Source: JAEYZM01 sp943372195
GTDB taxonomy: Bacteria > Bacteroidota > Bacteroidia > Sphingobacteriales > Sphingobacteriaceae
DNA: 64,000 nt
NCBI GenBank assembly: GCA_943372195.1
Contig: CALRXS010000018.1
Coordinates: 5,394 to 69,393, forward strand
Reading direction: 5' to 3'
Below the pieces are notes generated by a model. It did not search any database, had not been told where the DNA came from, and saw only the letters and a list, made by a program, of their open reading frames with translations. The position numbers and the translations under genes are program-made. Below are positions 27,032 through 36,540 of this stretch, piece by piece. How positions within the stretch are numbered: position 1 is the first letter of the stretch; each line of letters begins with the position of its first letter.

Positions 27032-27694
27032 CTAAGTATTTAAATACCTCATGAAAGAATCAAATCTTTCTTTAGTATCGTCGGTTTTATCTTTGTGTTT
27101 ATATAAAGAGCTGACAGTATAGTTGAAGCGTTGAAAGGTTTGAACAATACCACCTACATCTTCTTTGTCAACTTTAATAGTCACTTTTATTTTAGTAGAG
27201 TCACGATCTGAATCTATGTATGAACTTAATATATGTGCATCGTTTGATTCTACAATTCTTGCAATTTCTGATAATAAATAATTACGAGTATCTACCTCTA
27301 CAACGATAACAGCACCTTGACTTTCTAAAGAAGTAATACGTGCGAAATAATCGACCATCGTATTGACTGTGATGATACCTAAATACTGATCGTGTTCATC
27401 GAGCACTGGTACTACGCTTAACTTCATATCAGACATCAATTTCATGACATCGTAAATATGTTGCCAATCATGAACATATGGTTTATGAAAATTTATAGAG
27501 ATTGTACTGATAGGCTCAAAAGTGTCGGGCATCTCGATGATATCATCTTCAGAGATTAAACCTAAAAATTCTGTATCGTTTACAATGGGTAGATGAGAAA
27601 TTTTAAAGTCTTCCATCAAACTCAAAGCTCTATCGCCACTATCGGAAGTCTTTAATGGGGGTATTAAATCGTTAATGATTTCTGCACTTAGCAA
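27032..27694 (-). CDS. CBS-domain protein with ACT-like C-terminus
   Basis: Two CBS modules are visible (about residues 1-60, SGDRALSLMEDFKISHLPIVNDTEFLGLISEDDI, and 75-130, LMSDMKLSVVPVLDEHDQYLGIITVNTMV). They are followed by an ACT-like region (VIVVEVDTRNYLLSEIARIVESNDAHILSSY). Such proteins sense adenine nucleotides, and a role beside nadK is plausible but unproven. The start appears to be TTG at 27694, directly after the stop of the hydrolase gene; the next ATG would cut into the first CBS motif. Confidence 0.85.
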   Translation of the reverse strand: MLSAEIINDLIPPLKTSDSGDRALSLMEDFKISHLPIVNDTEFLGLISEDDIIEMPDTFEPISTISINFHKPYVHDWQHIYDVMKLMSDMKLSVVPVLDEHDQYLGIITVNTMVDYFARITSLESQGAVIVVEVDTRNYLLSEIARIVESNDAHILSSYIDSDRDSTKIKVTIKVDKEDVGGIVQTFQRFNYTVSSLYKHKDKTDDTKERFDSFMRYLNT

Positions 27695-27696
27695 AA

Positions 27697-28458
27697 TTAG
27701 CTGTATATTTTATTTAAAAACTTTTCTAAGATTACATTGAATTCTTCTGGCCTTTCCATCATCGCCGCGTGACCGCATTTATCAATAAACGTCAACTCTG
27801 AATTAGGTAATAAACTATGAAACTCTTCACCTACTTCTGGTGGTGTGACGTTATCTTGTTGACCCCATATCAATGAGACAGGCACATTAATTTTCGGGAT
27901 TTCTTTTTTCAAATTATGTCGCATTGCTGATTTAGCCATCGACAAAATTCTTAAGATTTTATTTCTATTGTTTACAATTTCGTAAACCTCATCAACTAAT
28001 TCTTTGGTAGCAGTTTTCGGATCGTAGAAGGTATATTCTACTCTCTCTTTCATGTAATTATAATCTTCTCTCTTAGGGTAAGTACCTCCCATACCTTCTT
28101 CGTATAAGCCAGAGCTACCTGTAAGCATCATTGAATGAACTTTTTCAGGGTGCGCCAATACATACACCAATGCAACATGTCCGCCTAATGAATTGCCTAA
28201 CAATGTCACCTGATCATACCCTTTGTATTCAACAAACTTATGAATGAATTTTGCTAGTGCTTCAACGTTCGCTCCTAACAATGGTAGATCGTAGATTGGC
28301 ATCAATGGAATAACCACTTTGTAATTTGGAGAGAACTTCTCGAGTACATGCTCCCAATTGCTAAGAGCACCGAATAGGCCGTGCAATAATAAGAGCACTT
28401 TACCTTCGCCCTCTTCTACAAAGCTGAAACCATTTTCTTCCTTAACAGATAATGCCAT
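27697..28458 (-). CDS. Alpha/beta hydrolase
   Basis: The 253-residue protein has the oxyanion-region motif LLLHGLFGALSNW, the nucleophile elbow GNSLGG (Ser about 93), a late acid (WGQQDNVTPPEVG) and His in CGHAAMMERPEEF. Substrate is unknown. It has an upstream gap of 105 bases and is the first gene of the run through skp. Confidence 0.85.
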   Translation of the reverse strand: MALSVKEENGFSFVEEGEGKVLLLLHGLFGALSNWEHVLEKFSPNYKVVIPLMPIYDLPLLGANVEALAKFIHKFVEYKGYDQVTLLGNSLGGHVALVYVLAHPEKVHSMMLTGSSGLYEEGMGGTYPKREDYNYMKERVEYTFYDPKTATKELVDEVYEIVNNRNKILRILSMAKSAMRHNLKKEIPKINVPVSLIWGQQDNVTPPEVGEEFHSLLPNSELTFIDKCGHAAMMERPEEFNVILEKFLNKIYS

Positions 28459-28562
28459 GTTTTAGATTCCTTATTTCTGCTAAAATATAAATTTTCGTAT
28501 GCAGAATTCCATTTTATTGAATATAAAAGTAATTTTTTTTCAACATTTTACAGTGAATAGTG

Positions 28563-29132
28563 CTAAGTAATTGAGAAATAGGCTAACCAATTACTAATTA
28601 TCTTCTCACCTGAGCTACTTAAAATTGATTCTGGATGGTACTGAACCGCCCAAATGGGCAGGCTTTTATGTGCAATAGACATGATTTCATTTTCATTGCT
28701 TTCAGCTGTAATCTCTAAACAATCAGGTAAATCATTGACAACCAGCGAGTGATAACGCATCATCGTACAAGGGTTTTCAATGTCTTTGTACATTGGGTGA
28801 TCATTATGCTTGATACTAGAGGTTTTGCCATGCATAGGCCTTAGTGCATGTTGTAATTTAGCACCAAAAAATTCAGCAATGGCTTGTTGACCAAGGCAAA
28901 CACCTAGCATGGGTAACTTATCGTTAAAGTATCTGATAAAATCCATCAAAAAGCCTGCGTCTTTGGGTACACCCGGACCAGGCGAGATGATGATACCCTT
29001 TGGTTTTAAACTTATGAGTTCCCCTAAATGTGTCTCATCGTTTCGAACTACTTTACATTCATAGCCTAATCGTTCTACTATATCAAGTAGATTATAAGTG
29101 AATGAATCGTAATTGTCGATGATTATTATCAA
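28563..29132 (-). CDS. Anthranilate/aminodeoxychorismate synthase glutaminase subunit
   Basis: This 189-residue class I glutamine amidotransferase has MIIIIDNYDSFTYNLL, Cys79 in LGVCLGQQ, and His/Glu in YHPES. It supplies ammonia for either anthranilate (TrpG) or 4-amino-4-deoxychorismate (PabA). No trp or pab partner gene is nearby, so the two cannot be separated. The start is TTG at 29132, immediately after the yqeY stop codon. Confidence 0.88.
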   Translation of the reverse strand: MIIIIDNYDSFTYNLLDIVERLGYECKVVRNDETHLGELISLKPKGIIISPGPGVPKDAGFLMDFIRYFNDKLPMLGVCLGQQAIAEFFGAKLQHALRPMHGKTSSIKHNDHPMYKDIENPCTMMRYHSLVVNDLPDCLEITAESNENEIMSIAHKSLPIWAVQYHPESILSSSGEKIISNWLAYFSIT

Positions 29133-29585
29133 TTATTTAGAGAGTACTTGTTTAACCATATCGGCAATTGACTTACCATCAGACTTACCAGCTAAGGCTT
29201 TGTTGGCAGCGCCAATCACTTTACCCATTTCTTTAATATCTGTAACACCTAAAGTATTGACTAAGTCTTGAATTGCAGATCTTAATTCATCAGCAGATAA
29301 TTGCTTCGGTAAAAATTCTTCCATTACAGCAACTTCTTCTTCTTCGATTATTGCTAAATCTTCTCTGTTCTGTTGCTTATAAATTTCAATAGAATCTTTA
29401 CGTTGTTTAATTTGTTTTTGAACAGCTTTTACTTCTGCTTCTTCTGATAATTCTTCTGATGCACCTTTCTCTGTTTTTGCTAAAAGCAATGCTGCTTTAA
29501 TTGCTCTTAATCCTCTTAAACGAGCTTCTTGTTTTTGCAACATCGCTTGTTTAATTTCTGCATCAATTTTAGTTATTAAACTCAT
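29133..29585 (-). CDS. GatB/YqeY domain protein
   Basis: This 150-residue all-helical protein has the YqeY signature RLRGLRAIKAALLLAKTEKG, QIKQRKDSIEIYKQQNREDLAIIEEEE and LPKQLSADEL with AGKSDGKSIADMVKQVL at the end. The fold matches the tRNA-amidotransferase GatB tail, but the free-standing protein has no agreed function. It is 11 bases after the SDR gene. Confidence 0.88.
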   Translation of the reverse strand: MSLITKIDAEIKQAMLQKQEARLRGLRAIKAALLLAKTEKGASEELSEEAEVKAVQKQIKQRKDSIEIYKQQNREDLAIIEEEEVAVMEEFLPKQLSADELRSAIQDLVNTLGVTDIKEMGKVIGAANKALAGKSDGKSIADMVKQVLSK

Positions 29586-29596
29586 CTATATAAATT

Positions 29597-30367
29597 TTAT
29601 AAAACTTTATTAATTATGGTTGCTGCAGCTTGTGCAGTTGGCATCACTAAAACATCTTGCACATTTACATGCGCTGGTCTGCTAGCCATAAAATAAATGA
29701 CATCTGCAATATCATTTGCTACTAGTGGCTCAAAACCCTTATAGACATTATCGGCACGCTCTTGGTCTCCTTTAAAACGAACCACTGAGAATTCTGTTTC
29801 AACTGCACCAGGGTGTACTGCAGATACTTTAATACCCTTGGTCACTAAATCCATTCGCATCGACTTTGTTAATGAATCAACTGCTGCTTTTGTTGAACAA
29901 TAAACATTACCATTCGGGTAACTTTCTTTACCTGCTATTGATCCTATATTGATGATATGTCCGCTCCCATTTTTAATCATCTCATTCGCCACAATCTTCG
30001 ATACATATAACAAACTTTTGATATTGGTATCAATCATATTCTCCCAATCATCTACATTACCATCAAAGAATGGTTCTAAGCCTAAAGACAAGCCTGCATT
30101 GTTCACTAATACATCAATCTTTTTCCATTCATTTGGTACTTCTTTCCAAGCTGTTTCTAATGCATTACGATCTCTTAAATCAAGTGTAATAGAATGCACC
30201 TTTATATTATATTTTTGTTCTAAGGCTTGTTTTATCTCTACTAATCTTTCAGCTCTTCTAGCTATTAAAAATAAGTCATAGCCATGCTCTGCAAATATAG
30301 ATGCAGTCGCTTGTCCGATGCCTGAACTAGCACCCGTAACTAAAGCAATTTTAGAATTTGTATTCAT
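29597..30367 (-). CDS. Short-chain dehydrogenase/reductase
   Basis: This 256-residue classical SDR has the cofactor loop TGASSGIG, NNAG, a catalytic Ser in NIGSIAGKESYPNG and YxxxK (YCSTK). The RRAERL region after beta-2 suggests NADP preference, as in the YdfG-like group (3-hydroxy acid dehydrogenases). The true substrate is unknown. Confidence 0.88.
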   Translation of the reverse strand: MNTNSKIALVTGASSGIGQATASIFAEHGYDLFLIARRAERLVEIKQALEQKYNIKVHSITLDLRDRNALETAWKEVPNEWKKIDVLVNNAGLSLGLEPFFDGNVDDWENMIDTNIKSLLYVSKIVANEMIKNGSGHIINIGSIAGKESYPNGNVYCSTKAAVDSLTKSMRMDLVTKGIKVSAVHPGAVETEFSVVRFKGDQERADNVYKGFEPLVANDIADVIYFMASRPAHVNVQDVLVMPTAQAAATIINKVL

Positions 30368-30371
30368 TTTT

Positions 30372-31097
30372 TTACTCGAAGTATAAAGTGAAATTAACCA
30401 CTCTTGAAAATAATTGATCTATTGGTCTTGAATATAAATGACTCTCTCTTTTAAAGAGATCACGAGTACCATACGAGAATTTTATCTCTGGCGAAAATTT
30501 AAAATATTGATAATATAAATCCCAACCAAAACCCCACTCTAATGCAATATCTTGATTCGTTAATTTCACCTTTCTCGTTGCTTCATCAAAAGGGTCTTCA
30601 CCCTTTTCTACTTTCTTTTGTGAAATTACATCGAACGAATACCTCGCTCCTGCAACTACGAAGAAGCCTACATTTCTATGACGTATAGCTCTAATTTTTA
30701 ACGTTAAGGGGAAGTCAACATACGTTGACTCAATATAACGTACCGTATTTTTTTTAGGGTCTGCAAAAGTGTATTTTATCTGTCGATCAACAAATGATAA
30801 ATGCGGAGTAAACCTTAAATCTACATACCTAAATAACAAAACATTCGAAACAATACCAATGTTAAATCCGGGTCCGCCTACCGGACGAATTTCATACAAT
30901 GTATCTGTTAAATTATACTGAGGCTTTGTATAAATTTTCAGATTATGATAATTGTAGCCGATTGAAAAACCGAATCGCAAAGGCTGACGATCATACGATG
31001 GTAAATTCTCTTGAGCCCACACTTTAGCATTAAATGCCAAAATGTAAATCATAAAGATTATAAAAATTCTACTGAAGCTATTGCTCTTATTTTTCAA
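30372..31097 (-). CDS. porT: PorT-family type IX secretion outer-membrane protein
   Basis: The 241-residue protein has a signal peptide and a small barrel pattern (RFGFSIGYNYHNLKIYTKPQYN, FRYVDLRFTPHLSFVDRQIKY, ESTYVDFPLTLKIRAIRHRNVGFFVVAGARYSFDV). It lies eight bases downstream of ubiE, the classic ubiE-porT arrangement in Bacteroidota. PorT is needed for type IX secretion, which fits the two sorting-domain proteins in this window. The likely start is TTG at 31097. Confidence 0.8.
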   Translation of the reverse strand: MKNKSNSFSRIFIIFMIYILAFNAKVWAQENLPSYDRQPLRFGFSIGYNYHNLKIYTKPQYNLTDTLYEIRPVGGPGFNIGIVSNVLLFRYVDLRFTPHLSFVDRQIKYTFADPKKNTVRYIESTYVDFPLTLKIRAIRHRNVGFFVVAGARYSFDVISQKKVEKGEDPFDEATRKVKLTNQDIALEWGFGWDLYYQYFKFSPEIKFSYGTRDLFKRESHLYSRPIDQLFSRVVNFTLYFE

Positions 31098-31104
31098 TGT
31101 AAAT

Positions 31105-31830
31105 TTATTTTATACCTGTGTAGATACTACATATACCCCCACCTAAAATTCTTTGCTTTGTTTGTTTAAATCCAGCTAATTGTAATCGCTCTAAAAAGTC
31201 TGCACCATCCGGAAAAGCTTTTACCGACTCAGGCAAATACGTATAAGCCTTTGCATCGTTTGAAAAAACTCTACCAAAGAATGGCAATATCTTAAACGAA
31301 TAAAAATTATAAAATTGTTTAACAGGGAAATTTTTCGGATTAGAGAATTCGAGAATAACGACCTTACCCCCTGCTTTTAACACTCTATTGATGTTACTTA
31401 AGCCAGAATCTAGGTTCTCAAAATTTCTTACCCCGAACGATACAGTGACTGCGTCAAAGCTATTTTCATCGAATTTCAAATTCTCAGAATCGCCTAATTG
31501 CACTTCAAACTTATCTTGTAATTTTCTCTTTTTAATTTTTTCATCGGCAATGGCTAACATACCTGATGAGATGTCGACCCCAATTATTTTCTCAGGTTTT
31601 AAGCTTAATGCTTCAAAAGCAAAATCGCCAGTACCTGTAGCTACGTCTAATATTTTCTTCGGATGTGAGCTCTTAAGCTCCGCTATTGCTTGCTTCCTCC
31701 AAATAATATCTATACCCAGTGATAAAAAATGATTTAAGAAATCGTAAGTCTTAGCAATCTTGTTAAACATAGTTGCTACTTGCTCTTTCTTAGAATCTGT
31801 TTCGTTATACGGTTTTACGTTTGTGCCCAT
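31105..31830 (-). CDS. ubiE: Demethylmenaquinone methyltransferase (UbiE/MenG)
   Basis: This class I SAM methyltransferase catalyses the last step of menaquinone synthesis. Motifs are VATMFNKIAKTYDFLNHFLSLGIDIIWR, the SAM loop LDVATGTGDFAFEA, and FGVRNFENLDSGLSNINRVLKAGG, all typical of UbiE. I use the ATG at 31830 (MGTNVKPYNETDSKKEQV), because the longer frame adds 23 unrelated residues in the divergent intergenic region. Menaquinone would serve the complex I encoded in this window. Confidence 0.93.
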   Translation of the reverse strand: MGTNVKPYNETDSKKEQVATMFNKIAKTYDFLNHFLSLGIDIIWRKQAIAELKSSHPKKILDVATGTGDFAFEALSLKPEKIIGVDISSGMLAIADEKIKKRKLQDKFEVQLGDSENLKFDENSFDAVTVSFGVRNFENLDSGLSNINRVLKAGGKVVILEFSNPKNFPVKQFYNFYSFKILPFFGRVFSNDAKAYTYLPESVKAFPDGADFLERLQLAGFKQTKQRILGGGICSIYTGIK

Positions 31831-31923
31831 CGCTGCGAATTTAATAAATGTTGACCTAGTACTATAATTTAATGGAATAATAAGGCAATTGTTTGGCAAT
31901 TTTTATTTATTTGTAGACAAATT

Positions 31924-32607
31924 ATGGCAAACATTATCTTATTACACGGCGCTATTGGCTGTTCAAAGCAGTTACAAACTATTGAGCAAGAGCTCAGTAA
32001 GCAAAATCATGGGGTTTTGAATCTGAATTTCCCTGGACATGGATCAGAAGATTTATGTGAGGAAGATTTTAGTATTGAATTCTTCGAGCAATATGTTAAT
32101 CAATTTTTGATGAAGATTGAGGGGCCTGTATATATTTTCGGGTATAGCTTAGGTGGCTATGTAGCTATGCGATTAGCTTTGCAACATCCGAAGAAAATAA
32201 AAGGGATTATGACTTTTGGCACGATACTTAACTGGACGAGCGAACAGGCAGATAAGCAAATTGCACAGATAAATCCGGAGAAGTTAAAAGCAAAAGTACC
32301 AGCATTCGTAGAATATTTAGAAAAACTTCATGGAGCAAAATGGGAAAGTGTATTGTACAATACGCATAAACTTTTGAGAAGATTGGGCGATAATGCTTTG
32401 TTGAATAACGAGTCCTATAGTCAACTAGAAATACCCGTGATTGTAAGTGTAGGTGATAGAGATGTGATAGTAAGTATAGATGAAACATTGAATGCTTATC
32501 GTCATTTAAAACAGGGTACATTGATTGTTTACCCTGATACTGCACACCCTATAGAGAAAGCAGATCATAAAAGAATAGCAGAAGATTTTTTAAAAATAAT
32601 ATCATAA
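31924..32607 (+). CDS. Alpha/beta hydrolase
   Basis: The 227-residue protein has IILLHGAIGCSKQL near the N-terminus, the nucleophile elbow GYSLGGYVAM (Ser about 76), GDRDVIVSIDE with the acid, and His in YPDTAHPIEKADH. It is divergent from ubiE and followed by a strong terminator. Substrate is unknown; it is not closely similar to the hydrolase at 27697. Confidence 0.85.
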   Translation: MANIILLHGAIGCSKQLQTIEQELSKQNHGVLNLNFPGHGSEDLCEEDFSIEFFEQYVNQFLMKIEGPVYIFGYSLGGYVAMRLALQHPKKIKGIMTFGTILNWTSEQADKQIAQINPEKLKAKVPAFVEYLEKLHGAKWESVLYNTHKLLRRLGDNALLNNESYSQLEIPVIVSVGDRDVIVSIDETLNAYRHLKQGTLIVYPDTAHPIEKADHKRIAEDFLKIIS

Positions 32608-32637
32608 AAAAAGGGCCAATTTAAATTGGCCCTTTTT
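32606..32637. terminator. Bidirectional terminator between convergent genes
   Basis: A 13-bp stem (AAAAAGGGCCAAT with ATTGGCCCTTTTT) has A-run and T-run on its two sides. It lies exactly between the ends of the hydrolase (32607) and the protease (32640) and can serve both. Confidence 0.88.
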
Positions 32638-32639
32638 CT

Positions 32640-35600
32640 TTATTTTAATTTCATCACCTTTTTGGTGATTGATTTTTGTTCACTATTAATTCTTAAGAAG
32701 TAAACACCATTACTCAATTCATTCATGTTGATTTCAGTTTGATAAGTTAAATCAGTTTTATCAAATGATTTACTATAAACAACCATACCAATTTCATTCA
32801 TCAATGTTAATTCAGTTTTGCCAGTGTATTCATCTTCAATGAATATATTTAATTGATCGTTCGCAGGGTTCGGATAAATGTTTAACACATTTAAGTTTAA
32901 TTCATTTTCGATACCTACAAAGAATGGAACTACTAATTCATTTGAAACATCAGAGAAGCCTAATGCATTTTGGCATTTCACTCTGAAATAATATGTATTA
33001 CCAGCAACCAAATTGGTAGATGTATATTGAGTTGCACTAGCACCCAAATTACCTACGATTGAATAATTAGTATTGTTGTTTTCTGATCTTTCTACTTTAT
33101 ATGCAGTTTCATTCGTTGCATTGTCTGTCCAGCGAATAGTCGCACCTGCTGTACTCACAGTTACCAATTGTAAATTACTTGGGGTAGCTGGTAAACCACT
33201 TGTAGTAAATCTAATGATTGGTGAAAAACCTGCAATACCACAATCGTTAGCTGCTGCTACTCTTGCAAATATTTTAGTATACTGTAACATACCACCTGGC
33301 ACTACAAAAGAAGTTGCACCTTTTACAAGTGTATCTAAATAGATCGTAGTAAAGTTTGTATCAGTTGATAATTCTAATTGATAAGCTGTTGCATTTGTCA
33401 CAGCTGACCAAGTGATTGCAATAAATGGTGTTACGTTTATTTGTCCGTTGTTCGGCACAGAGATACCAGATAAAGCAGTTAATGGTGTTGAAGCAGTAAA
33501 TGATAATGGAGTATTTTTAAATTTAACACCATCGTTAGCATTTAAAGTAAAATTCTTGGCACCAGCAGTTACAGCTCCTAAATTTACTATCAATTGAACA
33601 GTATCATTTACAGTAATCGGATTCTTAGTGAATTTAGCCGAAACACCACTAGGTAAAGTACCTGTAGATAAATTTACATTACCACTAAAGCCAGCAATTG
33701 GGTTAAGAGAGATAGTGTAAACAGCTGAATCAGGACTACAAATTGGTTTGTTAACTTGAGGAATAACGTTCACTGAAAAATCTGCTCCACTTGCATTAAG
33801 AATTCTAATTTGAGCATTGTTAATATCAAAGAAAATGTTTCCTAAAGCTTCAACTTTAATTCTTGCAGTATTTGAAGTTTGGTTCGGGATGTCTACTAAT
33901 TCATTACCATCGTTTAATGTTGAATCAGCTAATACGATTGGGAAAGTTAAGCCATTGTCTAATGAAAGAGAGATACGAACGTGTGAGCAGTTGATCGGAC
34001 TTAAATTAGTATTAGCAACATTCCATAAGATTGTTTCTTTAGAGCCAGCGATGATAGTATCAGTAGTGTTGAACTGGGCAACGTTAAACGGACCAGCAGC
34101 AGCAGTTACACTAATACTCATTTGATCGTAACCAGTAGCACCAGCCATTGCTTGATTGTCTCTTACTGTTAATCTGAAGTTCATATTTCTGGTGTAGTTA
34201 GGTAAACGTTCACCTTTAACAGCTGTACCAGATAAAATATCATTCAACTTCGGAAATATTCTTTGTCCGTTATTTACCGGCGGATAAAATCTAAATAATG
34301 GTGAGTTACCTACAGTAGATGCAGGGGCACCAGCCGGACCTAAGTCCATTTGCTCCCATGAGTAAGTCAATGTAGTATTACCATCGGGGTCAGTAGCAGT
34401 ACCATTTAATACAAATGGAGTGCTAATTGGAATAGTATAATTTGCACCTGCATCAACAACTGGTGGGTTGTTGACAGTTTGAGTAACAACTGGACATGTA
34501 TTTGTATTAATAAATGCATTGATTTGATCAATACTTGCAGTATGGAAATATGGGTCAGAGTTAGAGCGAATATCGTCAGCACCGCAAATACCTGCATAAG
34601 CCATAATGGTAGTACCACTACCTGGCTCATATGCAGTACCAGCACTTCTATTACCACCACCACATGAACCGGTTTGTGAATTAAAAGTATGCGTTGCATC
34701 AAATTGATGTCCGACTTCATGCGCCACATAATCTATATCAAATGCATCACCTACAGGGTTTGATGAACCCGTTACACCTCTAGCTTTATTACCATTTGAA
34801 CATACAACACCTAAGCCAGCAATACCACCACCACCAGTACTAAATACGTGTCCGATGTCGTAATTCGCAGAACCAATACGTGCTGTTACTGTTGTTTGGT
34901 TTTGACCTAACATTGTAGCACCATCATTATTAGTATAAGGGTCATTAGATGAAGTTAAAAATATCAATGTATCGTTATTTGCAATTAATACCATTGTAAC
35001 TGCAACATCTAATTCATAAACAGAGTTCACTCTATTTACAGATGTTACCATTTTAGAAAGCACTTGTGATTTAGTAGGTGAACTTGTGCTTGTAGAAGCA
35101 ACAGCGTATTCACCTGTACAAGCTAATGCTAATCTATAAGTTCTGAATTTTACAGCTGCAGCACTTTTATTAGCAGAAAGCTGTGACATTCTTTGTTCTC
35201 TTAAAGAAATAGATTCTGGAGTATCTTCAGTATAACAAGTGAAAGAATTATCAGCTTGTAAATCTCTACTGTAATAAACAATGTAATTTTCTTTTGTGAA
35301 ATTATTTAAAGGATCAATGAAGTATCTACCTTCAGGGCTAATTACCATAGCATTGAATCCGAAATCACCAATATCAATTTTTACTACCGAACCTGGCTGA
35401 TCTAAACTAGTACCAGTAAAGGTTTTGATATGAGGATATTTATTGGCAAGTGCAGTTTCCATTACTGGAGTTTCTCTAATAACAAATCGCTCAGAGGAAC
35501 CATTTGGCATTGGCAAAAATATTTCGTTTGCATTTGCAGATTTATTAGAAGAGTTATTAGCTACTTCAAATAATTTTTGATTGATAACATTCACATCAAT

Positions 35601-35771
35601 TTTTACTGAACGAAATTTGCTAGGCATTCTACGTTCAATTTTTAAAGAGCTAATGCTTGCGTCTTGGTTTGCATCTTTCCACCAATTAGTAGAGGCAAAA
35701 GTTAAGTCTGAATTAATCAGAATTAATAAGGTTGAAACCGTAAGTAGTTTAATTAAATAGTTGGATCTCAT
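32640..35771 (-). CDS. Secreted reprolysin-like zinc protease with type IX sorting domain
   Basis: The 1043-residue protein has a signal peptide and a propeptide-like region (to about residue 200). The metzincin domain carries the zinc site HEVGHQFDATH (351-361) and the Met-turn IMAYAGICG (about Met390). Ig/PKD-like and fibronectin type III-like repeats follow (a clear one is LPATPSNLQLVTVSTAGATIRWTDNATNETAYKVERSE). The last about 75 residues form a type IX sorting domain (VLNIYPNPANDQLNIFIEDEYTG to ITKKVMKLK). It is expected to be exported through the T9SS and attached to or released from the cell surface. Confidence 0.92.
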   Translation of the reverse strand: MRSNYLIKLLTVSTLLILINSDLTFASTNWWKDANQDASISSLKIERRMPSKFRSVKIDVNVINQKLFEVANNSSNKSANANEIFLPMPNGSSERFVIRETPVMETALANKYPHIKTFTGTSLDQPGSVVKIDIGDFGFNAMVISPEGRYFIDPLNNFTKENYIVYYSRDLQADNSFTCYTEDTPESISLREQRMSQLSANKSAAAVKFRTYRLALACTGEYAVASTSTSSPTKSQVLSKMVTSVNRVNSVYELDVAVTMVLIANNDTLIFLTSSNDPYTNNDGATMLGQNQTTVTARIGSANYDIGHVFSTGGGGIAGLGVVCSNGNKARGVTGSSNPVGDAFDIDYVAHEVGHQFDATHTFNSQTGSCGGGNRSAGTAYEPGSGTTIMAYAGICGADDIRSNSDPYFHTASIDQINAFINTNTCPVVTQTVNNPPVVDAGANYTIPISTPFVLNGTATDPDGNTTLTYSWEQMDLGPAGAPASTVGNSPLFRFYPPVNNGQRIFPKLNDILSGTAVKGERLPNYTRNMNFRLTVRDNQAMAGATGYDQMSISVTAAAGPFNVAQFNTTDTIIAGSKETILWNVANTNLSPINCSHVRISLSLDNGLTFPIVLADSTLNDGNELVDIPNQTSNTARIKVEALGNIFFDINNAQIRILNASGADFSVNVIPQVNKPICSPDSAVYTISLNPIAGFSGNVNLSTGTLPSGVSAKFTKNPITVNDTVQLIVNLGAVTAGAKNFTLNANDGVKFKNTPLSFTASTPLTALSGISVPNNGQINVTPFIAITWSAVTNATAYQLELSTDTNFTTIYLDTLVKGATSFVVPGGMLQYTKIFARVAAANDCGIAGFSPIIRFTTSGLPATPSNLQLVTVSTAGATIRWTDNATNETAYKVERSENNNTNYSIVGNLGASATQYTSTNLVAGNTYYFRVKCQNALGFSDVSNELVVPFFVGIENELNLNVLNIYPNPANDQLNIFIEDEYTGKTELTLMNEIGMVVYSKSFDKTDLTYQTEINMNELSNGVYFLRINSEQKSITKKVMKLK

Positions 35772-35906
35772 TTGAATAATTTATGGGCCTAATATAATTA
35801 ATAATAAGCCTTTATAGCAATAATCATGCTATAAATGAGATAATCTTACAATTTATTGATAATTAATAAAATATACTATTAAACGATAAAAAGCGAATAA
35901 TTTATA

Positions 35907-36539
35907 CTAGTAAGCTTCTTTTTCAGTAGGTTGAGTATTTTTAAAATCGTACATTTTCAAGAATGACTTTCCTAATCTAGTCGCTAAATTAGGTTCATAA
36001 GTGGCTCCTTTATCGAATGCTATGATGGTATTAAATTGAGTGAAATTCGTTTTCAGCATTGCACTGTTTGGAGCATATTGTAAAGTAAAAGGTTTAGTTA
36101 ATGTTTGCGGAAACAGTAAAACTCTTTTGGTACTTTCAACAGTATTGGTTCTCTTCACATCAATTTGACTGAAGTTGATAGTGATGGTTTGCAATTGATC
36201 TTTATAACAAGAAGAACCTGCATCTGCTTTAACATGTAAAATCAATTGATCGTTTGCATCAAAACTTGCTGCAGTAATTAAGTACTCACAATTATTTTTA
36301 TTCGCTAAACTAGAAGTGATATAAACGATAGGTTTAAACTTCAAAATTTTTTCGAGTATCCATGTTTTAGTTTCATCAAGTGTTGGTTCCTTCACTACTT
36401 CTACTACCGGTGCTGGTGGTGGTGTAGGCTTAGGCATCACTTTCTTCACGGGCTTACGTCGCGCCTTGTTCGGCGTTTGTGCAATAGCAACATCCGAAGT
36501 AATAATTAACAGTATACTAATTATAAGAATTCTAATCAT
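35907..36539 (-). CDS. Exported protein of unknown function
   Basis: The 210-residue protein has a signal peptide (ILIISILLIITSDVAIA) and then a basic, Pro-rich linker (NKARRKPVKKVMPKPTPPPAPVV), which resembles a periplasm-spanning segment. A mixed alpha/beta domain follows (ETKTWILEKILKF, QLQTITINFSQIDVKRT). Two cysteines (in NNCEYL and SSCYKD) could form a disulfide. I do not recognise the family. It ends one base from the E1 gene and runs in the same direction, so it is downstream in the same transcript. Confidence 0.7.
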   Translation of the reverse strand: MIRILIISILLIITSDVAIAQTPNKARRKPVKKVMPKPTPPPAPVVEVVKEPTLDETKTWILEKILKFKPIVYITSSLANKNNCEYLITAASFDANDQLILHVKADAGSSCYKDQLQTITINFSQIDVKRTNTVESTKRVLLFPQTLTKPFTLQYAPNSAMLKTNFTQFNTIIAFDKGATYEPNLATRLGKSFLKMYDFKNTQPTEKEAY

Positions 36540-36540
36540 T

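Noticed and set aside
34406..34729. A second minus-strand frame overlapping the zinc-protease gene
   Set aside because: It is a low-complexity frame-shifted reading of the protease gene, which is complete and intact in its own frame.
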